Program-made: the position numbers and the translations under genes
Shown: piece after piece, positions 1 through 8,159 of the stretch
Layout of the letters: the number at the start of each line of letters is the position of its first letter
How positions within the stretch are numbered: the first letter of the stretch is position 1
Assembly: GCA_051984675.1 (NCBI GenBank)
Contig: JBPYFK010000020.1
Span: forward strand, 62,001 to 126,000
Source: JBPYFK01 sp051984675
Lineage (GTDB): Bacteria > Actinomycetota > Actinomycetes > Mycobacteriales > Pseudonocardiaceae
DNA: 64,000 bases
Direction: 5' to 3'
Notes under the pieces: model-generated
Told to the model about the DNA's origin: nothing
What the model saw: the letters and a program-made list of their open reading frames with translations, nothing else
Database searches by the model: none

Positions 1-592
1 TGGCGTTCTTGCCCATCCAGGCACGGGCGGTGTGCGCGCGACGCCCCTCGGTGCGGACCTCGACACGCATCGTGCCCTGACAGCCGGCTTCGATCGTCGC
101 GTTCGACGGCTCACACACCACGGCCAGGTCGCCGTCGAGCCATTCGGGCAGTTCGCGCTCGATGCGATTGAGCCCGTTGCGTACCGCTTCGACCTCTTCA
201 CAGTCGTAGAACACGAACGTCATGTCATGGCGCGGCTCAAGCAGCATCGCGGCGAGGTGGAGCATCACCGCGTCGCCACCTTTCATATCCACCGTGCCGC
301 AGCCGTGGAGGACTTCGTCGTTCCCGGCGCCGCTCCGCCGCAGCGGAAGGTTGTCGTTGATCGGCACGGTGTCCAGGTGGCCAGCCAGAATCACGCGGGA
401 CGCGCGGCCGAGGTTGGTGCGTGCGAGCACCGCCTCGCCGTTGCGCACGACCTCCAGGTGCGGCGCCTGCGCGCGCAACGCGTACTCAACGGCGTCGGCG
501 AGCGCTTTCTCCTCACCGGACACACTTGGGATGTCCACCAGGGCGGCGGTCAGCTCAACAGGATCAGCGGCGAGGTCCAGCGGTGTACTCAC
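1..592 (-). CDS. dapE: Succinyl-diaminopimelate desuccinylase (3' end beyond the window)
   Basis: Hydrolyses N-succinyl-LL-diaminopimelate to LL-diaminopimelate and succinate, a late cytoplasmic step of lysine and peptidoglycan precursor synthesis. The frame begins at GTG 592 (MSTPLDLAADPVELTAALVD) and stays open to base 1, so about 197 residues are visible. M20 metallopeptidase motifs are present: GHLDTVP with the metal-binding His and Asp (around residue 70), HGCGTVDMKGGD, and the YDCEEVE acidic motif carrying the catalytic Glu. It is divergent from dapD with a 116-base gap. The family assignment is secure. The start is the natural in-frame GTG, but no strong ribosome site was seen. Confidence 0.93.
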   Translation of the reverse strand, partial: MSTPLDLAADPVELTAALVDIPSVSGEEKALADAVEYALRAQAPHLEVVRNGEAVLARTNLGRASRVILAGHLDTVPINDNLPLRRSGAGNDEVLHGCGTVDMKGGDAVMLHLAAMLLEPRHDMTFVFYDCEEVEAVRNGLNRIERELPEWLDGDLAVVCEPSNATIEAGCQGTMRVEVRTEGRRAHTARAWMGKNA

Positions 593-623
593 GATCAGCA
601 GGCTACCGGCGGCGGCCGAGAAT

Positions 624-644
624 GCAGTGAAAGCGTCTTTCACC
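624..644 (+). repeat. Hairpin element, single arm (dapE/dapD gap)
   Basis: A single right-hand arm, GCAGTGAAAGCGTCTTTCAC plus C. It folds on itself as GTGAAAG-CGT-CTTTCAC (7-bp stem, 3-base loop). It lies between the divergent dapE and dapD starts, so it cannot be a terminator for either. Confidence 0.85.
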
Positions 645-708
645 ACACCTGCCCAGTGCACCGACCCCTGCGGTACGCGGTCACCTGAGCCGATTACCGT
701 TTCGGAGT

Positions 709-1698
709 ATGAGCAGCGCACAGACCCCTGACCCGGAGAGCACCGGCGCCCACGGCGTGGGCCTGGCGACCGTCACCAGTGACGGCACTGTCCTCGACAC
801 GTGGTTCCCGAGCGTCCGGCTCGGTGACCCCGACAAGCCCGGCACCAGCCGGCTGTCCCACGAGGAAGCGGCGGACGCGCTCGGCCCGGCCGGGGCCGAG
901 TTGCTCGGCCACGACGAGGACCGCGGGGTCGAAGTGATCGCGGTACGCACCGGCATCACCCGACTGGCCGACCCACCAGCGGACACCCACGACGTCTACC
1001 TGCGCCTCCACCTGCTCTCGCACCGGCTCGTCCGACCGCACGGTCAGAACCTCGACGGCCTGTTCGGCCTGCTGTCGAACGTGGTGTGGACCAACCACGG
1101 CCCGTGCGCCGTGGAAGGGTTCGAGGCGACCCGACTGAGGCTGCGGCGTCGCGGCGCGGTCACCGTCTACAGCGTCGACAAGTTCCCGCGCATGATCGAC
1201 TACGTCGTCCCCTCCGGTGTCCGCATCGGCGACGCCGACCGGGTCCGCCTCGGCGCGCACCTGGCCAGCGGCACCACCGTGATGCATGAGGGCTTCGTCA
1301 ACTTCAACGCCGGGACCCTGGGCGCGTCGATGGTCGAGGGACGCATCTCGGCGGGAGTCGTGGTGGGTGATGGTTCCGACCTCGGCGGCGGCGCCTCGAT
1401 CATGGGCACGCTGTCCGGCGGCGGCAAAGAAGTCATTTCCGTCGGCGAGCGCTGCCTCATCGGCGCCAACGGGGGTGTCGGGATCTCCCTCGGCGATGAC
1501 TGCGTCGTGGAGGCCGGGCTGTACGTCACAGCGGGCACCAAGGTGACGCTGGCGGACGGCACGGTCACGAAGGCGCGCGCCCTGTCCGGCTCAGACGGAC
1601 TGCTGTTCCGGCGCAACTCCGCTACCGGAGCGGTCGAGGTCACTCCCCGCAACGGTGGGCCGGTCGAACTGAACGCAGCGCTGCACGCCAACGACTGA
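709..1698 (+). CDS. dapD: 2,3,4,5-tetrahydropyridine-2,6-dicarboxylate N-succinyltransferase
   Basis: Transfers succinyl from succinyl-CoA to tetrahydrodipicolinate, the committed step of the succinylase branch of lysine/diaminopimelate synthesis. The 329 residues match the actinobacterial DapD type: an N-terminal domain of about 130 residues, then a left-handed parallel beta-helix of hexapeptide repeats from about residue 160 (for example GVRIGDADRVRLGAHLASG, then GAGxxGxGGG-like turns), with FVNFNAGTLGASMVEGRIS in the middle. It starts at ATG 709, just after GAGT. It is divergent from dapE, as in mycobacteria. The function is secure. Confidence 0.95.
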   Translation: MSSAQTPDPESTGAHGVGLATVTSDGTVLDTWFPSVRLGDPDKPGTSRLSHEEAADALGPAGAELLGHDEDRGVEVIAVRTGITRLADPPADTHDVYLRLHLLSHRLVRPHGQNLDGLFGLLSNVVWTNHGPCAVEGFEATRLRLRRRGAVTVYSVDKFPRMIDYVVPSGVRIGDADRVRLGAHLASGTTVMHEGFVNFNAGTLGASMVEGRISAGVVVGDGSDLGGGASIMGTLSGGGKEVISVGERCLIGANGGVGISLGDDCVVEAGLYVTAGTKVTLADGTVTKARALSGSDGLLFRRNSATGAVEVTPRNGGPVELNAALHAND

Positions 1699-1701
1699 CA
1701 T

Positions 1702-1821
1702 GCGGTGAACGCGTCCTCCACCACCCGCCTCGCCGCTCGGTCCACCGGCCGTCAGGGGTGAGGTCTGGTGGTGAAGGACGCGTTCACTGCACCCAGGCGC
1801 AGCGAAAGACGCTTTCACTGC
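1702..1821. repeat. Hairpin element, three units (after dapD)
   Basis: One left-facing unit (1702-1722, GCGGTGAACGCGTCCTCCAC) and two right-facing units (1770-1790, GGTGAAGGACGCGTTCACTG; 1802-1821, GCGAAAGACGCTTTCACTGC). The two right-facing units form a direct tandem, unusual for this family. It sits between dapD and the CHAD gene, immediately after the dapD stop. Confidence 0.8.
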
Positions 1822-1875
1822 GCGCACCTGCCGTGACCACTGCCTCAAACGACGCACGCGGCTTACGATCGCGAG

Positions 1876-2922
1876 ATGAGTAGGACCGAGACCGAGACGC
1901 CGGAACCCGACCCACCGGACGTCGACCTCGGCACCGGCATTCGCAGTGAGAGCGGCATTCGCGACAGGGCCCATTACGTCGAGCGGATGGTCAAGGCCGC
2001 CGGCCTGCGCGCCAAGCCACTGCGGTCCGATCCGAAAGCCGACATCCCTGAACAGGTCAGAGTCGGTCTGGACACCAGGCTCCGCGCGCTGGTCGCGCAC
2101 GACCCCGGAACCCTTGCCGGCGAAGATCCCGAAGAACTGCACCAGATGCGGGTCTCGGTGCGCCGCATGCGTGCCATGCTCAGATCAGCCGAGCCATTTC
2201 TCGATCATCGCTGGTCCAACCCACTGCGACGAGAACTGGGATGGCTGGGCGGTTGTCTGGGCCCTGTGCGCGACCTCGACGTCCTCCTGGGACACCTGCG
2301 GGGACAGATCGACGACCTCCCCGAGAACGACCGCAACGCAGCCAGCCATCTGATCGCCGAGTTGGATGGTGAACGCAGCACCGCGCGGCGCGAGCTGGTC
2401 AACGCGTTGAACAGTGACCGCTACACGGCGCTGCTGGAAACGCTCGCCGACGCGGTCAACGCCCCGTTACCTGCGGCAGAACCCTCGAAGTCCGCACCGG
2501 ACGGAAAGTCCGAGCTGCGTTCCCTCGTCACCACCCAACTCCGCAAGATGCGCAAACTCGTCAAACGCGCAGGCACTGACGCCACTGACAGCGAACTCCA
2601 CGAGATCCGTATTCGCGGCAAACGGCTGCGCTACACCGCCGAGCTTGCCGCGCCTGTACTGGGCAAGCGCGTGCAGCACCTGTTGCAAGCCGCCAAACGG
2701 CTGCAGGACGTGCTGGGAGAACACCAGGACGCGGCCGTCGCCGAGCACCGGATTCGGCAGCTTGTGAGCCACCCCCGGCCCGACCTCGACACCGATCAGC
2801 GGATCGACATCGGATTCGCGGCAGGACGCTTGGTGGAACGCGAGGCCGCACGGCGAGCCGAGTGCCGCAATCTGTGGTGGGCCTGCTGGCAGGACGTCCA
2901 CCAGCGTGCCCAAGCCCTCTGA
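1876..2922 (+). CDS. CHAD domain protein
   Basis: A 348-residue protein with a CHAD domain (conserved histidine alpha-helical domain), a fold thought to bind polyphosphate or other anionic chains. The typical repeated pattern is visible twice: ELHQMRVSVRRMRAMLRS (around residue 95) followed by LGPVRDLDVLLGHL, and later ELHEIRIRGKRLRYTAEL (around residue 240) followed by RLQDVLGEHQDAAVAEHRI. No CYTH (triphosphatase) domain precedes it, so this is a stand-alone CHAD protein and no catalytic activity is claimed. It is convergent with dapC, with only one base between the stop codons. Confidence 0.88.
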   Translation: MSRTETETPEPDPPDVDLGTGIRSESGIRDRAHYVERMVKAAGLRAKPLRSDPKADIPEQVRVGLDTRLRALVAHDPGTLAGEDPEELHQMRVSVRRMRAMLRSAEPFLDHRWSNPLRRELGWLGGCLGPVRDLDVLLGHLRGQIDDLPENDRNAASHLIAELDGERSTARRELVNALNSDRYTALLETLADAVNAPLPAAEPSKSAPDGKSELRSLVTTQLRKMRKLVKRAGTDATDSELHEIRIRGKRLRYTAELAAPVLGKRVQHLLQAAKRLQDVLGEHQDAAVAEHRIRQLVSHPRPDLDTDQRIDIGFAAGRLVEREAARRAECRNLWWACWQDVHQRAQAL

Positions 2923-2923
2923 C

Positions 2924-4054
2924 CTATCCCGCGAGCCGCTGCACGGCCGCGCCGATCCGTTCGTCCGTCGCCGTCAGCGCGACACGCACGTGCCGGGCAC
3001 CACCCGGACCGTAGAAGGTCCCTGGGGCGACGAGAATGCCGAGTTTGGCGAACCACTCCAGGGTCTGCCAGGCGTCCTCGCCTCTGGTCGCCCACAGGTA
3101 CAGCCCGCCCTGGGAGTGCTCCACGGTGAACCCGGCCCGTTCGAGCGCCGGCCGCAGCAGTTCCCGACGAGCGGCGTAGAGCTCCCGTTGCGCCCGGACG
3201 TGTTCGTCGTCGTCGAGAGCGGCGGTCATGGCGTATTGCACCGGCCGCCCGACCATCATCCCAGCGTGCTTGCGCACCTCCAGGAGTTGACGCACCAGCA
3301 CCGGATCGCCCGTGACGAACCCGGCGCGGTAGCCAGCGAGGTTCGACGACTTCGACAGCGAGTGCACCGCCAGCAACCGATCAAAGCTGCCCTCGCACAC
3401 CGACGGGTGAAGCACGGAAACGGGATCGGCCTCCCAACCGAGTGCCAGATAGCACTCGTCTGAGGCAACGACCGCACCCAGCCGCCGGGCGGCCCGCACC
3501 GATGCCGCCAACGCCTCCGTGTCCGCAATCCGCCCGGTCGGGTTCGACGGCGAGTTCAGCCAGAGCAGCCGCGTGCCCTCGGGCGGCTCCTCACCAGGAG
3601 TGAGGCGCGTCACCTCGGCACCGGCCAGCTTCGCGCCGACCTCGTACGTCGGGTACGCCAGGTCCGGGATCGCGACCACGTCGCCCGGGCCGATGCCCAG
3701 CAGCGTCGGCAGCCAGGCCACCAGCTCCTTGGACCCGATCGTCGGGAGTACGGCATCCACCGCGACGTCGGTGACGCCGTGCCGTCGCCGCATCGCACGC
3801 ACAACGGCCTCGCGCAGCTCGACCGTGCCGTGCGTGGCGGGATAGCCGGGCTGGTCGGCGACCGAAGCCAGGGCCTGCCGAAGCGACTCCGGCACCGGGT
3901 CGACCGGTGTCCCGACCGAAAGGTTCACAAGCCCGTCCGGGTGTGCGCGTGCCACCGAGGTCTGCTCGGACAGCGAGTCCCACGGGAAATCGGGCAACTC
4001 CAAGCGCCGCGGCCCGGTGGCCCCGGTGGCTTCCGCGCTGCTGGCCTCGTTCAC
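2924..4054 (-). CDS. dapC: Succinyldiaminopimelate transaminase (class I/II aminotransferase)
   Basis: PLP enzyme that makes N-succinyl-LL-diaminopimelate from the 6-oxo intermediate, between DapD and DapE. I chose GTG 4054 (VNEASSAEATGATGPRRLEL), giving 376 residues. The longer in-frame reading would run through fdxA. Motifs: the NSPSNPTGRI asparagine region, DECYLAL with the PLP-pyridine Asp, SLSKSSNLAGYRAGF with the Schiff-base Lys, and a C-terminal RVALTATDE substrate-carboxylate Arg. Its start overlaps the fdxA stop by four bases (GTGA), so the two are translationally coupled, the same arrangement as fdxC-dapC in mycobacteria. Confidence 0.93.
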   Translation of the reverse strand: MNEASSAEATGATGPRRLELPDFPWDSLSEQTSVARAHPDGLVNLSVGTPVDPVPESLRQALASVADQPGYPATHGTVELREAVVRAMRRRHGVTDVAVDAVLPTIGSKELVAWLPTLLGIGPGDVVAIPDLAYPTYEVGAKLAGAEVTRLTPGEEPPEGTRLLWLNSPSNPTGRIADTEALAASVRAARRLGAVVASDECYLALGWEADPVSVLHPSVCEGSFDRLLAVHSLSKSSNLAGYRAGFVTGDPVLVRQLLEVRKHAGMMVGRPVQYAMTAALDDDEHVRAQRELYAARRELLRPALERAGFTVEHSQGGLYLWATRGEDAWQTLEWFAKLGILVAPGTFYGPGGARHVRVALTATDERIGAAVQRLAG

Positions 4055-4371
4055 TCGCCCTGCGGGGGAAGGTCGGTGACCGGCGGGACGTCCTTGTTGA
4101 CCTTGCCGACCTTGGCGGCCCCACCCGGTGAGCCGAGCTCGTCGAAGAAGTCCACGTTCGCCTTGGTGTAGGCGGCCCACTCCTCCGGCACGTCGTCCTC
4201 GTAGTAGATGGCCTCCACCGGGCATACCGGCTCGCAGGCACCACAGTCGACGCACTCATCTGGGTGGATGTAGAGCATCCGCCCACCCTCGTAAATGCAG
4301 TCGACAGGGCACTCCTCGATGCACGCCTTGTCGAGCACGTCGACGCAGGGTTCGGCGATCACGTAGGTCAC
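4051..4371 (-). CDS. fdxA: Ferredoxin FdxA/FdxC type (7Fe)
   Basis: A 106-residue soluble electron carrier. The start GTG 4371 (VTYVIAEPCVDVLDKACIEE) fits the family, which begins TYVI.EPC. Cys pattern: C9-x7-CIEECPVDC, then CVDCGACEPVCPVEAIYYEDD, giving a 3Fe-4S/4Fe-4S pair as in mycobacterial FdxC. The C-terminus is the usual actinobacterial VDFFDELGSPGGAAKVG tail. It overlaps dapC by four bases. A longer upstream reading exists but lacks the family N-terminus. Confidence 0.94.
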   Translation of the reverse strand: MTYVIAEPCVDVLDKACIEECPVDCIYEGGRMLYIHPDECVDCGACEPVCPVEAIYYEDDVPEEWAAYTKANVDFFDELGSPGGAAKVGKVNKDVPPVTDLPPQGE

Positions 4372-4596
4372 GGTTGCTCTCTCCTGCTCAAGCGTTCTTG
4401 CACTCCCCCGCGGGCGCTGCCGCGCGCGGTTGATGACCAGTATCCCTTGTGGCCCCCCGGACCGCGTAAGTGCCTCCCATACCACGGGAGCGTTACGGAC
4501 CCTACGCCTTCGAAGCCAGCGGGTAAACGATGTAAACAGCGGTTCGTACTCGCTCCCGGACCGACTTCCCCGGCGCGAGGGTGACGTGCCGGGAAT

Positions 4597-4617
4597 GCAG
4601 TGAAAGCGTCTTTCACC
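4597..4617 (+). repeat. Hairpin element, single arm (upstream of fdxA)
   Basis: GCAGTGAAAGCGTCTTTCAC plus C, identical to the element at 624-644. It lies between the stop of the Rv1171-like gene and the fdxA start, both on the minus strand. Confidence 0.82.
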
Positions 4618-4645
4618 ACACCTGCCTGATCATGGATGCCCTCCA

Positions 4646-5074
4646 CTACGGACGGTCGCCCATCTCACGGCTGGAGCCCGACGCCTCGCCCGACGGTTCA
4701 CGCGACGCACGAGCGGCGGCATTGCGACCACCGACGATGCCCAACATGACGGCGCTGGGCAACGCACCAGCGCACAGGAACAGCGTCGTCCGCCAATCCC
4801 CTCCCGGCAGCATCACGTCCCCACCCGGACCCAGCGTGCTGAACACGAACACCGTGCCGAACCAGACTGCCAGCGGAGCCGCCGCGACGCCCGGCCGCAA
4901 CGACAGCTGACCGGCAGCGGACACCAGCAGGGGCGTCGTCACCGCAGCAACAGCTGCTGTGATCGGAAACGGCACCGGACCGATGTAGGACGGCAGGAAC
5001 AGCACCTCGATCACCGCCAGCAGCACGGCGTCCACCAGCAGACATCCGAGCAGCACCCTGTTGCCGAACATCAC
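4646..5074 (-). CDS. Small integral membrane protein, Rv1171-like position
   Basis: 142 residues with about four hydrophobic segments (VLLGCLLVDAVLLAVIEVLF, ITAAVAAVTTPLLVSAA, AAPLAVWFGTVFVFSTLG, TLFLCAGALPSAVMLGIVGG) and a short polar C-terminal tail. The function is unknown. It starts GTG-ATG at 5074, overlapping the mshB stop by four bases, so it is co-translated with mshB. The same neighbour pair exists in mycobacteria (mshB with Rv1171, from memory), so a membrane role linked to mycothiol is conceivable but untested. Confidence 0.8.
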   Translation of the reverse strand: MMFGNRVLLGCLLVDAVLLAVIEVLFLPSYIGPVPFPITAAVAAVTTPLLVSAAGQLSLRPGVAAAPLAVWFGTVFVFSTLGPGGDVMLPGGDWRTTLFLCAGALPSAVMLGIVGGRNAAARASREPSGEASGSSREMGDRP

Positions 5075-5982
5075 CTGCTACCCACCGGTTCGGTGCCGCT
5101 GACTCTCAGACCCCCGAATAAGTCCGACTCGCAGCCGTCCGAATCGCCGGAAGCCAACCGGTAGTGCTCAGTGGGCACAACTGGCTGAGCGACGTCATTG
5201 GACAGTGCATACGCGGCAACGCCCTTACCGTTGTCCCACTGGTCCAGCCACAGCCTGACCTGGGTACCGTGCGCACGCAGCGCACTGATCTTCGCGGGCA
5301 GGTGCTCGGTCACGTCGATCCTCGTCGTGATCGTGTCATCGTCCACATTGGGCAGCTCGTGCAGCGCGGGCAGGCTGAACGGCATCCCGCTGACCTGCTC
5401 CAGCGAGCGCAGCCCGGCGTCGATCGTCGAGCGCGAGGGCACGACATGGAAAACCCGCTGCACTTCAGGCACCTTCGCCACGACGGCGGTCGTGATCTCG
5501 TGCGCCCGGACGTGGTCCGGGTGGCCATAGCCACCGTCGGCGGCGTAGGTCACCACGACCTGCGGCTTCACCTCACGCAGGATGCCCTCCAGCGCGCTGA
5601 CCTGCTCGTCGGGGTCGCTGTTGGCGAACGCCCTGGAGTGCGCGTTCGGCAGCGCGGTGGCTTTCCCGGGCTCCTGCCACACCATCCCGGAGTCCCGCCA
5701 GCGGCCCATACCGCCGAGAAACCGTTGTTCGGCCACGCGCAGCGCCGTGCACGCCGACCGCAGCTCACCGACCCGATATCCGCCCAGTTGGTCGGCCTGC
5801 CCGGAAGCCAGACCACGCAAACGCTCGGGGATGACTTCACCTTCTTCCCCCAAGGTGCAGGTGACCAGGACCACCTGCACGCCACGGGCGGCGTACCGCG
5901 CGATCGTGCCGCCTGTCCAGAGGGTCTCGTCATCGGGATGCGCGTGTACCAGCAACAGCCGGGGTGGAGCCGTCAGCGTCAC
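5071..5982 (-). CDS. mshB: N-acetyl-1-D-myo-inositol-2-amino-2-deoxy-alpha-D-glucopyranoside deacetylase
   Basis: Zinc deacetylase of the mycothiol pathway, converting GlcNAc-inositol to GlcN-inositol in the cytoplasm. The 303 residues show the LmbE/PIG-L signature HAHPDDETLWTGG at residues 13-25 (metal His and Asp) and GGYGHPDHVRAHE near residue 150, which supplies the third metal His. It ends in LFGGLR like other MshB proteins. It starts at GTG/ATG 5982 with no upstream gene on the same strand. The related amidase mca lies at 57.2 kb, so both LmbE-fold mycothiol enzymes are in this window. Confidence 0.93.
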   Translation of the reverse strand: MTLTAPPRLLLVHAHPDDETLWTGGTIARYAARGVQVVLVTCTLGEEGEVIPERLRGLASGQADQLGGYRVGELRSACTALRVAEQRFLGGMGRWRDSGMVWQEPGKATALPNAHSRAFANSDPDEQVSALEGILREVKPQVVVTYAADGGYGHPDHVRAHEITTAVVAKVPEVQRVFHVVPSRSTIDAGLRSLEQVSGMPFSLPALHELPNVDDDTITTRIDVTEHLPAKISALRAHGTQVRLWLDQWDNGKGVAAYALSNDVAQPVVPTEHYRLASGDSDGCESDLFGGLRVSGTEPVGSR

Positions 5983-6059
5983 TGGTCCAGACTAATCGTC
6001 GGCGCATGGACGCGGACGCACGGTTACCAACTTCACCGAGCGATCCCCAACACGTGACC

Positions 6060-7817
6060 TCAATACCCCGGGTTGCTGTTCTTGGCCGGCGTCCCCACCC
6101 AACTAGCCGCGCTGGAGAACGGTCCCGCGAGTCCTGGGCCGTCCTCGACGCCGGTAACGGCCCGTCCCACTGCCATGACCTCGGCCTGTTGGTAGAGCGG
6201 GATCGCGATCGTGTCCGACCACAGCGCGGACTCGACCGTGGACTGCGCCTCGGTGAACGGAATCCGCCCGCTCAACGCCGCCTCGATCTGCGGTTGCAGG
6301 AGCTGGTCGCAGAATCCGGCCGGGTTGAACGGCAACGCCTTGTCACTGTCGCGATCGGTGTCGGGGCAGCCGTAACTCGACGCCAGCATGGACGCTGGGT
6401 CGCCCCCCGCGGGCCTCGGGACCACAGCCATGTCGACCGACGTGGTCTCCTCCGGTTCGGACGACACCGGGTTCGTCGGCAGGATGTGATCGAACAGGTC
6501 CTCATCCGTGGGCGTGATCAGCTTCGCCTGCAGACCGACAGCGTTGAGCTGCTTCACCGCCGAATCAGCGACGGCGACGTAGTCCTTGCGCCCAAACGGC
6601 GCCGCGATCACCAGGCTCAGTGGGCGACCGTTCTTGACCCAGGTGCCGCCGCTGAACTCGTAGCCCGCCTCGGTGAGCAGCCGCGCCATATCGCCCGGGT
6701 TGGCGTGCTCCGGCACCGCGCCCGCCGGTTCGCTCGGGCGATAGCCGGGTTCGGACGGACCCAGCACCTCGGAGTGATCCTGGAGCTGGAGAGCCGGTCC
6801 ACCACCGGTTCCGGCGTCGGTCAGAGCCTGCCGGTCGAGCGCCGAGGACACCGCGCGACGCACCCGCACATCGGCCATCTGGGAACTGCTCGGTCGCAGC
6901 AGGAGCTGCACGGTCGCAGTGCTAGGTACTGTGGTCAGCCGCACCGTGTTACCCAGGTCCCGTAGGCGGGCCATGGTCGGTCCGTCGGCGTTGAACACGG
7001 CGAGGTGGCTGTCTCCGCTCCGCAACGCATCCACCTGCCCGACCGGGCTGTTGGCCCGGAGCACGATCCGGTCGGAGGCCGCCGGTGGTCCCCAGTACCG
7101 GTCATTGCGCTGCAGCACGATCTCGCCACGCTGCATGTCCACCTGAGTGATGGCGAACGGGCCGCCTGATGCGGGATAACCGGCATCCAGCGCCGTCGCC
7201 CACCCGCCAGGAGCGTCCTTGAGCAAATGCGCCGGCAGCAGGTTGGTGAACAGGTGTTGCCAGCCCGGGTACGGCTGGGCGAACGTCACCTCCACCGTCT
7301 TGCCGCCCTGCCGGGAAGCGACGTCGTCGATCAGGCGGTACCCGGCGGGATCGGCGATGCCGGGTTGCGAGCGCAGCTCCTGCCACAGGTAGACGAAATC
7401 CTCGGCGGCGATCGGTGCCCCGTCCGACCAGCTCGCGTCCTTGCGAATCCGGTAGCGCACGGTGAACTTCGGCCGCCCCGGGACGACTTCGGCGGACTCC
7501 ATCAGGGTGGTGTCCAGGCGCATGCCACCGTCATCGGACGGATGGAAAACCGACGGCAACATCACATTGGCCAGCGCCGTCGTCGTTGGGGAAAGATCGG
7601 AAAGCTTGTGCGGGTTGAAGCCCTTTTCGAGCTTGTCCACACCCACGACGACTTCGGTGGGCGGGGGCTGGCTCCGCGGCCCTTTCGTGGTGGTCGGCGT
7701 GGCGGGGCGCACCAAGGGCAACGGCGGCGCGGCCGTGCACCCGGCGACCAGGGCCACCGTCATGAGCAGCAGGGAGAGCGCAACGGCCAAGCGCGACGAT
7801 CGGCGACCCCGGCGCAC
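6060..7817 (-). CDS. lpqW: ABC-transporter solute-binding-type lipoprotein, LpqW-like
   Basis: 585 residues with a lipoprotein signal peptide (MRRGRRSSRLAVALSLLLMT then VALVAGC lipobox, Cys27) and an extracellular SBP family 5 domain (oligopeptide-binding type; YRIRKDASWSDGAPIAAEDF is the characteristic motif). In mycobacteria the LpqW homologue sits between typA and mshB and influences lipoarabinomannan/PIM synthesis rather than peptide uptake. The same position here supports that assignment. No permease or ATPase genes adjoin. Start GTG 7817 has GGGAGG nine bases upstream. The symbol is by position and family, not by a full alignment. Confidence 0.78.
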   Translation of the reverse strand: MRRGRRSSRLAVALSLLLMTVALVAGCTAAPPLPLVRPATPTTTKGPRSQPPPTEVVVGVDKLEKGFNPHKLSDLSPTTTALANVMLPSVFHPSDDGGMRLDTTLMESAEVVPGRPKFTVRYRIRKDASWSDGAPIAAEDFVYLWQELRSQPGIADPAGYRLIDDVASRQGGKTVEVTFAQPYPGWQHLFTNLLPAHLLKDAPGGWATALDAGYPASGGPFAITQVDMQRGEIVLQRNDRYWGPPAASDRIVLRANSPVGQVDALRSGDSHLAVFNADGPTMARLRDLGNTVRLTTVPSTATVQLLLRPSSSQMADVRVRRAVSSALDRQALTDAGTGGGPALQLQDHSEVLGPSEPGYRPSEPAGAVPEHANPGDMARLLTEAGYEFSGGTWVKNGRPLSLVIAAPFGRKDYVAVADSAVKQLNAVGLQAKLITPTDEDLFDHILPTNPVSSEPEETTSVDMAVVPRPAGGDPASMLASSYGCPDTDRDSDKALPFNPAGFCDQLLQPQIEAALSGRIPFTEAQSTVESALWSDTIAIPLYQQAEVMAVGRAVTGVEDGPGLAGPFSSAASWVGTPAKNSNPGY

Positions 7818-8159
7818 GTTGACGCACCTCCCTCACACATCGGACCTCGTGGAACGGGCCTTAGGCCAACCCTGGCGGGTCGACCCAGGGTGCATCGCAC
7901 CCGAACGGGTCAGACCTGACGGATCGGATTCGGTCAGACTGCCAGCCCCCCAAGCCAGCAGCCGCCCGCACCCCCGTTAGGGGGACAAGCGACCCGGGTC
8001 CATGGTTCCCGGCCGCCGCTGTCCCGCCTCAGCGGGGTCCGGTGAGGGGCGCACGGGTTCGGACGGGGGCGTGGTGAAAGACGCTTTCACTGCACTGGCA
8101 CTCGGCCTACCTCGACTGGCCCCGGGCCAGAACGCAGTGAAAGCGTCCTTCACCACACC
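7818..8159. other. typA-lpqW gap
   Basis: 342 bases with no supported gene. It holds a paired hairpin element (8073-8154) next to the typA stop and a small C5-GTTA-G5 hairpin at 7971-7984. The remainder is presumed leader and promoter of the LpqW-like gene, but I could not pick out a confident -35/-10 pair. Confidence 0.55.
8073..8154. repeat. Hairpin element, paired arms (3' of typA)
   Basis: Left arm 8073-8093 (GGTGAAAGACGCTTTCACTG plus C) faces right arm 8134-8154 (GCAGTGAAAGCGTCCTTCAC plus C), with a 40-base spacer. The arms differ at one base. The right arm ends five bases from the typA stop codon, a terminator-like place, but no T-run follows. Confidence 0.88.
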